64,000 nt of DNA from Spirometra erinaceieuropaei (GCA_902702965.1 CACRXP010001262.1:2373-66372); one strand, 5' to 3'. Shown: positions 32,528 through 42,330, counted from the stretch's first letter. Notes: a model not told the origin generated them from the sequence alone. Translations and numbers: made by a program.

Positions 32528-32665
32528 GCTTATTAGCCGTCGTCAGCCAGCCATACCCAAGCCCGAAATGTGGAACGCCCGAGCCTCGAACTCCCGACCT
32601 GTTGGTTTAGAAGTCAACGCCTCTGCTCACCGGGCCACGAGCCCGTTGCCCTGTCGGTTTTCCAT
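32528..32665 (-). repeat. tRNA-derived SINE, 5' head portion
   Basis: It continues the split SINE: B-box-like GGGAGTTCGAGGC, A-box-like TGGCCCGGTGAGCAG, and head end ACCGACAGGGCAACGGGC (minus strand). The first 61 bp duplicate 31822-31882. Confidence 0.75.
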
Positions 32666-32779
32666 CGGGGTAGAAGTGGTATGCATTCCGAGACGATATA
32701 ATGAAAAATAGGAGGTTCTTTGGAGACAATAGAGTTGTACAACACCAGTTTTTCCGAAGAACCTCTTCTTTAAATATAT

Positions 32780-32812
32780 ACCATATATATATATATATAT
32801 ATATATATATCG
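32780..32812. repeat. (AT)n microsatellite
   Basis: About 15 tandem AT units, bordering the left edge of a fold-back element. Confidence 0.95.
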
Positions 32813-32814
32813 TA

Positions 32815-33775
32815 GAAAACATTTAAAAAAAATTTTTCTTGTACTCATTGGTAGAAAATCACGTCTTCTTTGAACTTTGTACTCGAAGATATGGCATCTT
32901 TCGGTCTTGAAAAAATGTTAATTCCAGGATAATTTTGTGCGAGATCTGCCGTTGAATTTGCGTCTAGGGTTTTCAGTCTACTAGCCATATGCTTTCCGTG
33001 TAATGAAAACATTCAGGTCTCCATGCCATTATGTAGATACCATAATGGGTTCATAAAATTTCACAAGTGATGTGGATTATGTTGTATACTTCATGAACAG
33101 GATCATTAAACAGACAGATACCATGCTATTTGAATGGATACTGCACGGTCTTGAAAAATCTCAGAACCAGAAACCTTTTTAAAACCGCAAGATACCCTAT
33201 CTCCGGATGAAAGATTGTAAGAAGAAACAAGTTGCTACCAACTAACCATGCCTAGAAAGATCTGTTCTGGATAATTTACTCCAAGTTCGCACGTTAATTT
33301 TCTCTGGAATTAAACAAGGCAAGTTGAAACTGGAGTTCATATACCAGAAAAAATACGGGGAAAACTGGGAAACCCACTGATGAGCCGAACCTCTCGCAGG
33401 TGCGTCAGGCAACGGGACAAGATCGGCAAAACAAGCGCGTCCGGGCGTTTAGCTAGTACCTATACTGTCACCATGGTAAATTATTGCACAAAAAAGCATA
33501 TTTTTGTCCGTCTTTTCTACAAAATATATCGGAATTTTAAAAAAGTACTGAAAATCAATTTAAAAACGCCTACAACGTAGGTGATCATTTATGCCACCGA
33601 AAAGAAGTGCGTTTAAAAACCAACAGCCTAGCGTGCCTGAAATATTGCGACATTAAGCCGCAAGATAATCAAAATTGCAACACCACTTAATCTATCCTTC
33701 GTAATCGAAAACGCATTTCAGAATTTCGGCCAACATTCCATGAGGTTGGTCACTCACTGTATGTTTTATTAACGC
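32815..33775. repeat. AT-rich fold-back element, truncated at left
   Basis: Family blocks (GTAGAAAATCACGTCTTC, GCCATATGC...CCGTGTAATG) lead to a right arm ending GAAAACGCATTTCAGAATTTCGGCCAACATT and TCACTCACTG. A foreign stretch of about 200 bp, containing the hammerhead at 33373-33445, interrupts it. Confidence 0.55.
33373..33445 (+). ncRNA. Type-I hammerhead, long stem II, copy 2
   Basis: Stem I is CCCA against CGGG. CTGATGA (33377-33383), GCCG...CGGC stem II and GTC at 33439-33441 are kept. GAAAC has become AAAAC, losing the invariant G. Downstream GGGCGTTTAGCTAGTACCT matches copy 1. Confidence 0.55.
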
Positions 33776-35171
33776 TCAGGTTTTAACCTTTTTAATTCCT
33801 GCGGTTTCTGCATTCCGAAAATCACAGTCTTTGCGTTTAAGTGAAATCCCTCTGCACCTCAATGATAATATTTGCCTGAGTGTTACGAGAAATGTCAATT
33901 AGGCGCCGCTGTTATGTCTGAACAACCCTAAAAAAAAGTTATTTTCGTCGACATTTACGTCTTGATGGACTGGTAGCCAGAACGATGCACAAACACACCT
34001 CCTTCCTACCCTTCGTCTTTCACATGGCTAGGGTCTTTCAGTAAACCGCCGTAGTTGCACCCAGTAGTTCCGCAGGATGTGCCCATTCGAGCGGACGGCG
34101 TGACTGCGGTGCATTCGTAAAGGAAAAAATCGACTTGCCATTACGGTCCACCAATCAGGAGCGTGCACTTCTTCCACCACTGACTCACCCTCCTAATGAA
34201 GCGACACAAAATTGGCGCTGATGGGAGAAGTCGCACAGACACGCCCCTGGCGTTCCCCACAGGGCCGCAAAAAATCTCAGCCGTCACAAAGCACACGCAT
34301 GTCCCTCCGCGAAGCCTTAGGTCGACGACTTTCGTTAATGCATGCCCATGGACGCCCTGCATATTTGTCACTTACCTGCCCTAAAAAGCTCCTCCCGCGC
34401 TACGGTTTATTCAGGCACTTGCACGCCTCAGAAGCCATTGGCTGAAACCGTACTGATCGTCAGTCACTCACCATAGATATTTTGCCTCATATACAGCAGA
34501 TGAACTAACTCATGAAGTGTCGTGGTTAACGTTTAAGAGAGTAGTGCGCATGCATTTTGTGTGGTTATTTCTCTTGATTGTATTGGTTTGAGGCTAGGAA
34601 AGCCTTTGGCTAAGGAAGAACTCATTTGAGATTTGTCTTATGGGTGGAAGACAGGCCAAGATTAGGCAAAAACGGACGTTTCCTGATATCTGAATAAGTC
34701 TCTATGTTATTTAGTGCCACGTGCCGAATCCCCTTGTCTTTACTCGTTATGCTACGAGCGAACATTAATATGAGCAAGGCAATTTTCAAGTAAATCCCTT
34801 CGTTAGCTGATACTTTCATTATTAGCCAGGTCGCCCTCTGGGAATTGTTTATAATGGAACTAAGCAAAGTGGACCAAAACGGCCCACAATCAAACAGAAC
34901 GACGATTTTATTCGTTGTACACTGAAAAAGTACTATTATTTACCTCTTAAGGCTATTCAAAGGGAACGCTTGACAATGTTTTTCTGTGCATAATTTGAAG
35001 AAGGATGGAAGAATTTAGCATCTATCAGCAAAACACCATAGCAAAGCCGTTCCTAAGTAGAAAATTTACTAGAGGACGTTTTTTACATGCTCAAGACTAT
35101 ACCGGTCGCAGATTTTCAGTCCGGAAGAGAATATACTATGTTATGAGGTCTTATTATTAGACGAGTTTACA
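33776..35171. other. No gene recognised
   Basis: Overlapping frames at 34141-34445 and a minus-strand frame at 34622-34867 show no domain. No repeat assignment. Confidence 0.4.
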
Positions 35172-35640
35172 AAGTCAGCCCAGGTGGTCGTATGTGGAAA
35201 GAACTTCCCAAAAGCGCATACCACAGCGACGGCAACTTCTAAGAACTGTGGGCGGTTGATGATTGGGTGGCTATCAAGTCCGGAGAGGGATCGATCTGGC
35301 GTTCAGCAAAGGAGAGCATCAATGGCAAGATGTTCAGCGAGGTGGTAAAGGATGCCTTCGGTTGCAACCGCACCTATCGACGTCAAATGAACACTGTAAT
35401 GTTGCAGGATAATGCCCTGTTCACCGCTCAAAGCACGTATGAGTCTAATTTATTTTTTTAGACCACAGTCAACCTTTCTGCCTCCGGTCTGCCAAACCAG
35501 TTTATTACTGTGAACGGTTCTGACATCAGCCGCATCGAAAATCTCTCTGCACTAATAAAAATAAATTGGGGTAAGGCAAGGAATCACCTTTTAATACAGT
35601 ACAAACTGGAGTTTGTGCTTAAAAAATTGTATAGACCAAA
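35172..35640 (+). pseudogene. Possible unidentified pseudogene or exon with two in-frame stops
   Basis: One frame reads PGGRMWKELPKSAYHSDGNF, stop, WAVDDWVAIKSGEGSIWRSA, then FSEVVKDAFGCNRTYRRQMN and VMLQDNALFTAQST, stop at 35459-35461, TTVNLSASGLPNQFITVNGS and SRIENLSALIKINWGKARNH. The composition is protein-like through both stops. A GTATGAGT donor-like site and a TTTTTTTAG acceptor-like site lie around the second stop, but removing those 25 bases shifts the frame. I do not recognise the family. It could be a decayed gene, an unfamiliar transposon protein, or chance. Confidence 0.25.
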
Positions 35641-35764
35641 TCACCGTCGACAACTTATTAGTTTCTAAGCCCTCCCTACTTACGGCAATTTGTAAAAAAA
35701 GGACAAACAGCAAAGAACTAGTACGTGAAGAAAGATACACGGTCGCTGGGACAAAAGCTTTATT

Positions 35765-35808
35765 AGCCTGACGTTTCGGATTCCTGCTCGAACCCATCAT
35801 CAGAGACA
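35765..35808 (-). ncRNA. Intact minimal hammerhead ribozyme (ACGU stem III)
   Basis: On the minus strand: stem I TGTCT/AGGCT, core CTGATGA, one extra T, stem II GGGTTC/GAATCC, and GAAACGTC. All invariant core positions are kept. It lies at the 3' end of the PLE at 35715-36945 and overlaps no coding sequence. Confidence 0.75.
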
Positions 35809-35849
35809 AAAGCAGATTCGGGTGGTTCATGCACAAGGGGCTGCAGTAT

Positions 35850-36690
35850 TTATAGGATACAGTCGCCATGCCACCATGGCTCCCCCCTCCCCTCACCAGG
35901 GATTGTTGCACTTGGTGTGATGATTGCTTGATGGTCGATATTCGCGTCGTTAATTGCTGCAATTTCGTCACGTGCGTTGGATGTTGGTGTGATGAGTTCT
36001 CGACCATCTGATCCACTGACCCTGGCATTAGGAACAGTGTTCACCTGTGCGCTCCTCGCGTGGCTAAGTACTCCGCCTAGGTGAAGTCTCAGCACCGAGT
36101 ATGGGAGGGGAAGGTCATTACACTTGTTAATGGACTGGGGGGCAGTAAACCATGAGTCAAGCAGCTCCCGGCTCACGCTGTTGTCACCTCTAGCGAGAAT
36201 TTGGCCTCGTCGAATTTGAATGTGTGGCCGGATCTCGTCGAATGAGCCGCAACTTGAGAGCTGGCGTCATTTCTCCGGACCGCTGCAACGTGCTCGGCCA
36301 TTCGCGTTCGGAGCTGTCTTCCGGTTTCTCCGACGTAGTTGCATTGTCCGCAACTGCACCAGATCCGATAAACGACTCCTGACGGTTCTTGCCGTGGCAG
36401 CGAGTCTTTCGGTTTCATTACCGGACACCTGATGGTTGCATCCGGTCTGTGTGCAACTCCAACCCCAAGTGGTGCGAGAAGGCGGCCGACAGCTTCCGAA
36501 ACGTTCTTGACATACGGAAGCGCCCGCCAAGATCTGGTGTCCGTGCGGTTATGCCTTTCGTCCTTTTTGCGTATGCACCGGTTGGCGAAGTTGCGCGGGT
36601 AGACATTATCTTTGAAGACCCGTCGGAGGTATTGTAGTTCGGCAGTCTTGTCTTCCGGTTCACTGCACTGCTGATAGAGCGTCCTTACAC
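35850..36690 (-). pseudogene. PLE linker and GIY-YIG endonuclease with frameshifts
   Basis: Minus-strand frames give PSGVVYRIWCSCGQCNYVGE, TGRQLRTRMAEHVAAVRR, HSTRSGHTFKFDEA, then after a frameshift near 36175 SRELLDSWFTAPQSINKCND and RLHLGGVLSHARSAQVNT. The signature VVY/YVG and the R, H, E and N positions are intact, but at least two frameshifts separate the parts. It is a close relative of 52027-53103. Confidence 0.8.
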
Positions 36691-36734
36691 AACTGCGTTT
36701 GTGGCTGATTGGGTGGTTGCTGTTGAAGTTCAGT

Positions 36735-36945
36735 ACTTACATCGTAGTTGCCGCTTTCCTGATCACTTTGGTCTTTAGGCCATTACAATTTTCGCGGCAT
36801 ACGAGGACATTCAGGAAGGCCCGCTGGTTGTTCTCTTCCTTCGCCATCGTAAACTGTATGTCAGGGCAGACAGCGTTGAGACGTTCTTTAACTGTCAGCA
36901 CTCGATCCCGGCCGATAACGACGAAGATATCATTCCCACATCAGG
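36735..36945 (-). pseudogene. PLE reverse transcriptase, C-terminal end
   Basis: Minus-strand frame: NDIFVVIGRDRVLTVKERLN, DIQFTMAKEENNQRAFLNVL, KTKVIRKAATTM, stop, VLNFNSNHPISHKRSCVRTL. These are the region just after the catalytic Asp pair and the conserved RK-T...LNF-S-HP motif of PLE RTs. The YxDD itself is eroded (CGND), and one stop interrupts. Confidence 0.75.
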
Positions 36946-37275
36946 CTTAAGCCCATCTCGACACAGGTAAATTCGTGGCTTGAGGGGTTGGCAGTCAACT
37001 GGATAATTCGGCCATCCTCTCGAACAAGAGCCAAACCGCATATGTCCCTTCCTAGTTTGGCTGTAATGGGACCTCCCGCCTCTGTGAGTTCAGAGGCTGC
37101 TTGGGCCACACGATGGAGGGCGACTCCATGCTCCATCAGCCGCAGAGTCCAATTTCGTTCACGGCCAACGAGGCTCTGACAAACTCCCTGAAACAGAGTG
37201 ACGTCGGTCAATCTAAATTCGGTTCCGCGAACATCCCAACGCACCTTGAATCTAACAGCATGCGTCCTCGGCTGT
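36946..37275 (-). other. Unrecognised open frame upstream of a PLE
   Basis: About 110 codons stay open on the minus strand, including VRGTEFRLTDVTLFQGVCQ, LMEHGVALHRVAQAAS and GPITAKLGRDICGLALVRED. It reads like protein and directly abuts the PLE RT fragment, but I cannot match it to RT fingers or to any host family. It may be a piece of another mobile element or an exon. Confidence 0.25.
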
Positions 37276-37400
37276 TGTCAAGAATCCGTCCCCTGAATGA
37301 CGCCTATTGCATACAGAGTTAAAAAATCACCTCGTGCGTGTTAATCATAAAAAGCCGGGTTTGACGAGAATGAATTGCTCACCGGATCGGGGGACTTTTC

Positions 37401-37447
37401 TGGTTGACGTTTCGAAGAGCTGGGGCTGCTCTCCATTGTCAAAGCGT
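37401..37447 (-). ncRNA. Hammerhead-like fold with variant core (left arm)
   Basis: Minus strand: TTGACAA in place of CTGANGA, stem II GGAGAGC/GCTCTTC (7 bp with one G-U), GAAACGTC. The changed G is normally essential, so it is presumably inactive. It is identical in layout to the right-arm copy. Confidence 0.55.
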
Positions 37448-37509
37448 CAAGTGAAAAAATCGATCAGCATTTTTGAATAGACTGCCGCATTAGTTGGCCC
37501 TAGGCCGAA

Positions 37510-37775
37510 CGATTTTTTTCTGCTCACATCGGGGAAACTGGTCACAGTTTTAATTTTCAAGGAGCAGCCGTCTTAGGCAGGGGCACCTCAAGGACTGAGC
37601 GTCTCACACTTGAGGCTTGGTACTCAGATGCCAACTCCATCAATAGGCATCTAGACCTTCCTTCGGCCTATAAAGTCCTGCGTCACTACATACACCGGGA
37701 CGAAGACAAGACAATCATACGGAGCCTAAGAATGCCGAGCAAACGCAATCGCAACCAACCCCAATTGAGGTGACG
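37510..37775 (+). pseudogene. PLE endonuclease, C-terminal part
   Basis: NFQGAAVLGRGTSRTERLTL, EAWYSDANSINRHLDLPSAY and KVLRHYIHRDEDKT lead to a stop after NRNQPQLR (37768-37773). Only the E- and N-bearing C-terminal half of GIY-YIG remains. Confidence 0.75.
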
Positions 37776-37913
37776 ACACATATTACAGGAGGCCACCAAC
37801 ATTCACAGGCGACGGCCAGTAGGCCAAGGCAGCGAAAGAAGAAAAAAATCGATCAGTCCAGGGCCAAGTAATGCGGCAGTCTATTCAAAAATGCTGATCG
37901 GTTTTTTTACTTG

Positions 37914-37960
37914 ACGCTTTGACAATGGAGAGCAGCCCCAGCTCTTCGAAACGTCAGCCA
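37914..37960 (+). ncRNA. Hammerhead-like fold with variant core (right arm)
   Basis: TTGACAA (37919-37925), T, GGAGAGC...GCTCTTC, GAAACGTC (37948-37955), then AGCC which can pair with the upstream GCT. The same variant core occurs on three arms in two elements. Confidence 0.55.
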
Positions 37961-38046
37961 GAAAAGTCCCCCGATCCGGTGGGCAATTCATTCTCCTCAG
38001 ATTACCGACCCGAATCTCTTACTTTTGCTAAGCAAAGCCAGGTTTG

Positions 38047-38444
38047 TTTTATATGACACTACGCCCACATCCACGCGCCCTCGTCTTGACTTGGTTTTGC
38101 GACTGCAGCGTTGTGCGTGTGGGGAGGAAGACGGTGATGTGGATGCACTGACTAACTCATTAAAGAAAAATGTCTGCTCAAGTCATGTGTGTGTGTGTCA
38201 GGCAATGACATCTGAACTATCGCACATGTCAGAAATATGCAATGTTGACCTTCCAAATTCCTATCAGGGGATGACGCAAAGACGTGTGAGCGCAGACGAG
38301 GCGGTGCGAATAGGTGTAACACTGGTTGTATGCGTGATCTACGCGCTTCCGCCCATGGATGGATGGGTGGATGAACCTTCTGTGTTGATCGTAAAACCCC
38401 TTAGTGAAACACTCATCAGTCAACTTGACTTGCCCCTCTGTTAG
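38047..38444 (+). other. Unrecognised open frame
   Basis: The frame stays open for about 130 codons after the PLE and ends TAG at 38442-38444. The peptide (ADEAVRIGVTLVVCVIYALP, LIVKPLSETLISQLDLP) has no domain I know and no splice support. A chance frame is the likeliest explanation. Confidence 0.15.
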
Positions 38445-38679
38445 GCGATATACGAGCAGTGCATTGCCTCAGTGTGGAATCCTAGCCGAGGTATAGAGGA
38501 TACTTGCTTGCGTCTGAGGCCGGTTTTTCGGCTTTCTATCTCCCCTAGGATTATAAAAGGCTGCTAATGTTTTTGTCTGCAGTCGATTGCCATATATAGC
38601 TTATTTCTGATAATGATATTAGGCTGCAGTTGGGCACGACGATATGGACCCTCATACTACAGTTAGTTTTGTCTGAAAT

Positions 38680-38825
38680 TTGGGGGGGGGGGGTTAGGGT
38701 TAGGATGGGTGTTGGGTCAGGCTTGGGTTCGGGACTGGGGGGCTAGGGATGTCGTTTGGGTTATGAGGATGAGGGCTTGAAGAGTAGAGCTAGTGTTAAG
38801 GTTAGGGTTAGAGTTGGGACAGGGG
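38680..38825 (+). repeat. G-rich, telomere-like degenerate repeats
   Basis: Scattered GGGTTAGG/TTAGGG units lie between a 12-G tract (38680-38691) and about 38825. Units are interrupted and diverged, so this is internal, not a chromosome end. Similar CCCTAA units lie inside the small hAT-like MITE at 39714-39890. Confidence 0.6.
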
Positions 38826-39176
38826 AGTAGGTGCCCCCGTAGTGGCCCTACTCTGCTAGCCTGTCGCAAAACTGGGCCTCTCGTGAGTGTCTACACCTGC
38901 GCACCAGAGCTGTCTGGCGTTCGTCCGCTCGGCTTTCCAACCAACCAATCAGATTCAAGGTCGAATCAGACGTGCCCTGACCTAAGACGCCTTGACCGCA
39001 TTCCCTGACGGTACACTTGGGGCGTCGCTCTGCCACCGGCGCCGGAGACACTCTGCTCTGGCTGCCAGTTCTTTCCGATCCCTTTCCCCGTCCCATTTCT
39101 TCTCTTCCTGCTCTGGACTGGGCTTGGAAGTCGTGGTAGTCAGGGCTATCGCTCTCTATGAGTGAAGATGAAGATT

Positions 39177-39230
39177 CGAGCACCTGAACACTTTCTTTAT
39201 TGTCCTGAGCTTTCAGACTCGCTTTCACTC
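39177..39230 (-). ncRNA. Truncated AGCU-lineage hammerhead and PLE 3' end
   Basis: The minus strand reads GAGTCTGAAAGCTCAGGACAATAAAG then GTGTTCAGGTGCTCGA, matching the 3' ends at 14473-14515 and 59968-60010. The CTGACGA half is missing. A 134-codon minus-strand frame runs through it and is therefore not a gene. Confidence 0.65.
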
Positions 39231-39713
39231 TCGTCCTAGGCTTCTGCGACACCCCACCGGGAATTTAGCGCTGGGTAACGTGTGTTACGGAGGGGGGGGG
39301 GTCCGACCTGGGCGGCGAAAAAGGTTAATTACCCTGAAAGTCGAATTTGCATTTAACTCTCAAGCTGGTCATCACAGTGGCTACAAACCGCTCCCATATG
39401 CCGGGCGTAACCGTCAGCGAACTCATGCTGGTTGCGGTTTTCTTCTGTCGTGGACCTGTCTCGGCTTCAGGCGCGCGTAATTTCCAATCGACTCGTCCTA
39501 CAAGAAGGACGCAATGGTTGAGCCAGCACTTGCAAAATAAAGGACTGCATTTTCTCGCCAACTTTGAAGTACATCCTTTTTTGGATAGACCAGGTTTTCA
39601 GAAGTAATGTATCTACTGATTATTCGCGAAAGTCCTAATCGCACTTTGCCAGTATGCTTATTCCAGCTCTTAGGTTAGGGCGTTGCTTGATAGGTGAAAG
39701 GATTAAAAATAGT

Positions 39714-39890
39714 GGTCGGATGTTATTTCGTAGCCGTATCTACAGTAGACAAGTCCCAGCCGCCTGTCATACGGGACCAGTGGTAATAAGGGGTCTAACC
39801 CTAAACCTACCCCTAACCCGGACATTAACCCCTAACCCTAATCCCTGACTCTAACCCCTAAGGGGTACGGCTACGAAAAAAGATCTTGCT
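39714..39890. mobile_element. hAT-like MITE, 177 bp, with telomere-like interior
   Basis: The ends share the family terminus: GGTCGGATGTTATTTCGTAG on the left and AGCAAGATCTTTTTTCGTAG on the right, followed by CCGTA. The interior holds the CCTGTCATACGGGACCAG block of the 1177-bp element, then about 65 bp of CCCTAA-like repeats. No 8-bp duplication is recognisable. Confidence 0.55.
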
Positions 39891-40297
39891 AGAATGCCCT
39901 TCTACTTATGTGTTTGATAAAAGACTCCTTATCTCATTCTACTGAGGCTTTTCCTTACCTTACACGCAGAAAGACAGCCTTAACTGAAAAAATACCCAAA
40001 TTATCAGCGTTCGGAAGCCACGCATAATATATTTACTTCCTTAAAGCTGACAATTATTTCCCCAAAACATCATCCTGAAACCGGCGATAAAACACGCCGA
40101 GAGGCGGGAAAACCCATTTGTCATCTTTTATTGCCTGTGTGAGTTGAATCGTGTCAGAAACCACCAGTACGTTGACGCTCATTTCGCTCTTTGAAGGAGC
40201 ACTGGAAAATATACGAAGATTATAAAACAGTGTTTTAAATGAAGTATGAAGCAATTTTACCCAGTAAGAAAGTGAAAAAGGCATACACAGCAGAATT

Positions 40298-40490
40298 TAT
40301 TGGTACCAAAAAATTTCGCAAGAGCTGATCAACTTCAACCCGTCACTGAATAATACAAATAGCGAATATGAGGCATACAGCAATTTAAATTCGCACGGAA
40401 AAAATCGATGCTAAACAGCAAGGTCATCTTTCAGGTCACACAGACTAATCAATGAAAACGGTAACTCAAAAACGCAATTTAGGGGAAAAA
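40298..40490. repeat. 3'-end repeat of the Penelope lineage at 41-44 kb, copy 1
   Basis: ATTGGTACCAA..AATTTCGCAAGAG, GAATATGAGGCATAC-like and CGGAAAAAATCGATGC blocks recur at 41202-41395, with a shorter part at 42285-42400. In the latter two they sit next to minus-strand endonuclease remnants, so this is probably their common 3' region. Confidence 0.5.
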
Positions 40491-40640
40491 ATGGGAAGAA
40501 ACTTGGCATCAGAACATTTCCAGCAAATGCATGATATCTTTGAATGTAGAACCACTTCACAAATGTACCACTTAGTGAGACAATGGATTTCATATGCGCC
40601 CATGCGTCTGAACCCCGTCTGTAACCCCAAATACCACGTG

Positions 40641-40785
40641 ACTTGTTGAAGGTGTACGCGAAAAAAATTTTAATTTTCTGTTTAATGGACATCTATACAG
40701 ACGAATTGACGGAGTAGCAATGGGAAGTCCATTAGGTTCAACCTTTGCCGAAAAGTTGTTCTCTAAATTGGACATGAAAATACTA
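40641..40785 (+). pseudogene. PLE reverse transcriptase fragment
   Basis: The frame FNFLFNGHLYRRIDGVAMGS followed by PLGSTFAEKLFSKLDM contains the PLE RT block with DGVAMGSPLG, which precedes the catalytic YxDD. A SINE interrupts the sequence right after it, so the catalytic motif is not present. Confidence 0.75.
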
Positions 40786-40786
40786 C

Positions 40787-40918
40787 CGACAAAGACAAGG
40801 GAGACCGGAATGGTCATTTTTGTCTTAGGAGCTGGACTTCAAACCGTCGGGTCGCGGAATTGAGTCCCAGGTGTTTCCCACGTCGGATTTGGGTATGACT
40901 GGACGACGACTAATGAGC
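40787..40918. repeat. SINE pair, head to head, truncated
   Basis: The first 45 bp (TACCGACAAAGACAAGGGAG) are the inverted 3' end. From about 40836 a plus-strand copy starts at GGACTTCAAACC and carries a B-box-like GCGGAATTGAGTCCC. It is inserted into the PLE RT fragment at 40641-40785. Confidence 0.6.
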
Positions 40919-41192
40919 CAGAATGCAAGAAGACACAGAAAATAAATAAATTTACACCGAAAGTCTTCTTGTCTGCGTTCATATGACAAAGAAGGTGAGC
41001 GCGGTAATCTAAAATATAGACAAAAAAGCAATTTTCAAAAATAACGGATTTTGAATAGACCACCGCTGGCAAGTCTACATTTAGTCAGAAAATTCAACCA
41101 ATAGGAACGGTGAATAATAAGTGGTGTTTGCTGCCACACGGAATTTTAGTGTACATGTTGGAGATGTCAGCTACGTGGGGTTCTACACCCTG
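40919..41192 (+). mobile_element. MITE family B, partial copy
   Basis: Blocks AAAATAAATAAATTTACACC, GACAAAGAAGGTGAGCGCGG and AAATAACGGATTTTGAATAG match 21130-21400. The termini are not recognisable. Confidence 0.55.
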
Positions 41193-41399
41193 CCCTTACT
41201 TATATTGGTACCAACAAATTTCGCAAGAGCCTACCAACTCCAACCCGTCGTTGCATAACACAAATAACGAATAAGAGGCATACGGCAATTTAAAACCGCA
41301 CGGAAAAAATCGATGCAAAACAGCAGGGTCATCGTTTACTTTATGCAGACTAATCAATAAAATGGCAACATATAAACGCAATTCAGGGAAGGGGGATAT

Positions 41400-42330
41400 A
41401 GATATAAAGCTTGACCATCACAAGGGCAAGTTTGGTTTGACCTTATGGTTGAGTTGTTTGCATAGGTCGGGTTTCTCCCGCGACATGTAAGTTGCTTCCG
41501 AGCAGCCCTATGTCCGAGTTGGTCGTACTCAGACTAATACACGGAAGGATGTTTTGTGGTCAACGGTGTTACCGCTTTCCAGGAGTTGTTTTGTGGTAGA
41601 AGAACGGGGAATTTTATTTCACTGCTTTAGAAGTCATTTAAGCAGGTGCTCAACTGACCTGGCTATCAATTGCCTTTGCGTTTGCTCAATATACTTGCAT
41701 CCACAAGTGCATGGGATTTCTTAAACACAGTTTGAGGTGGCGTGCATTGGCAAGACATCCTTTGCTCGTGGAATTGACATAGCTTTAGTGGAAATACTGA
41801 ATATGAGTTCAGTTGCATTGTATAGTCTTTCATTAGTGAACCCAAATCGCCGCTTAATATTATTTTAAATGCTGTCACGCTTAAAGGTCAAGGATATCAA
41901 CACGGGCTTTTTCAAAACCGATTTTTCCGTTAGTTTGACCGTAAGGTGTTACTGTACTTCTGGATGAAACGTGTTGGATCTCCACATCTAAGCAAGGCTG
42001 TGTTGAGGCAAGCAATTTCTGCGTTCGCTGCCTCAATAGAGCAAATGTTTCTCACTGTTTGGAAAAGAGTGCACACCAGGTGTTGCTTTCGTTGTATTGA
42101 TACAAAACACAGGAAATTTAGGTATTGACCTTTTCATGCATCCTTATGGAAAACCGACCGCCTTAGTGCACTATCTTCCCGTGCAGTTATGAGGATGTCC
42201 AGGGAATATATGTTGTTGAACTGCTCCTTTTCCATTGTAAATGTTCTCATCGAACGAAGACTATTTATAACGTTAATCAAGCAATTTGAATTCGCACGAA
42301 AAAAATCGATGCAAAACAGCAGGGTCATAG
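41400..42330 (-). pseudogene. PLE RT thumb to endonuclease, second lineage, copy 1
   Basis: Minus strand: FTMEKEQFNNIYSLDILITA, ALRRSVFHKDA and KGQYLNFLC are the RT C-terminal block. LFQTVRNICS, further linker pieces, and TCGCKYIEQTQRQLIARSVE follow. YIE stands where YIG is expected. Many stops and frameshifts. Sequence is clearly distinct from the hammerhead PLEs. A second copy lies immediately to the right. Confidence 0.7.

Larger units (their letters stand above)
35715..36945 (-). mobile_element. PLE remnant (ACGU lineage), minus strand
   Basis: From 5' (right) to 3' (left) it carries the end of the RT, linker, GIY-YIG endonuclease, hammerhead and the GTGAAGAAAG terminus (CTTTCTTCAC at the 3' end). 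The 3' 150 bp match both inverted arms of the PLE at 51869-53172. Confidence 0.8.
37364..38033 (+). mobile_element. PLE derivative with 160-bp inverted arms and 13-bp flanking repeat
   Basis: AAAGCCGGGTTTG (37351-37363) and AAAGCCAGGTTTG (38034-38046) flank the element. Inverted arms (about 37364-37531 and 37839-38000) enclose an endonuclease C-terminus. Both arms carry a hammerhead-like fold with a TTGACAA core. A 33-nt tail follows the right arm. The relative at 17378-19170 is in the other orientation. Confidence 0.8.

Noticed and set aside
38680..38825. True telomere
   Set aside because: The units are sparse and diverged, and ordinary repeats continue on both sides.
38848..39252. Minus-strand frame of 134 codons, hydrophilic and gene-like
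   Set aside because: It runs through the 3' end of an AGCU-lineage PLE, including GAAAGCTCAGGACAATAAA, so the peptide is a by-product of repeat sequence.
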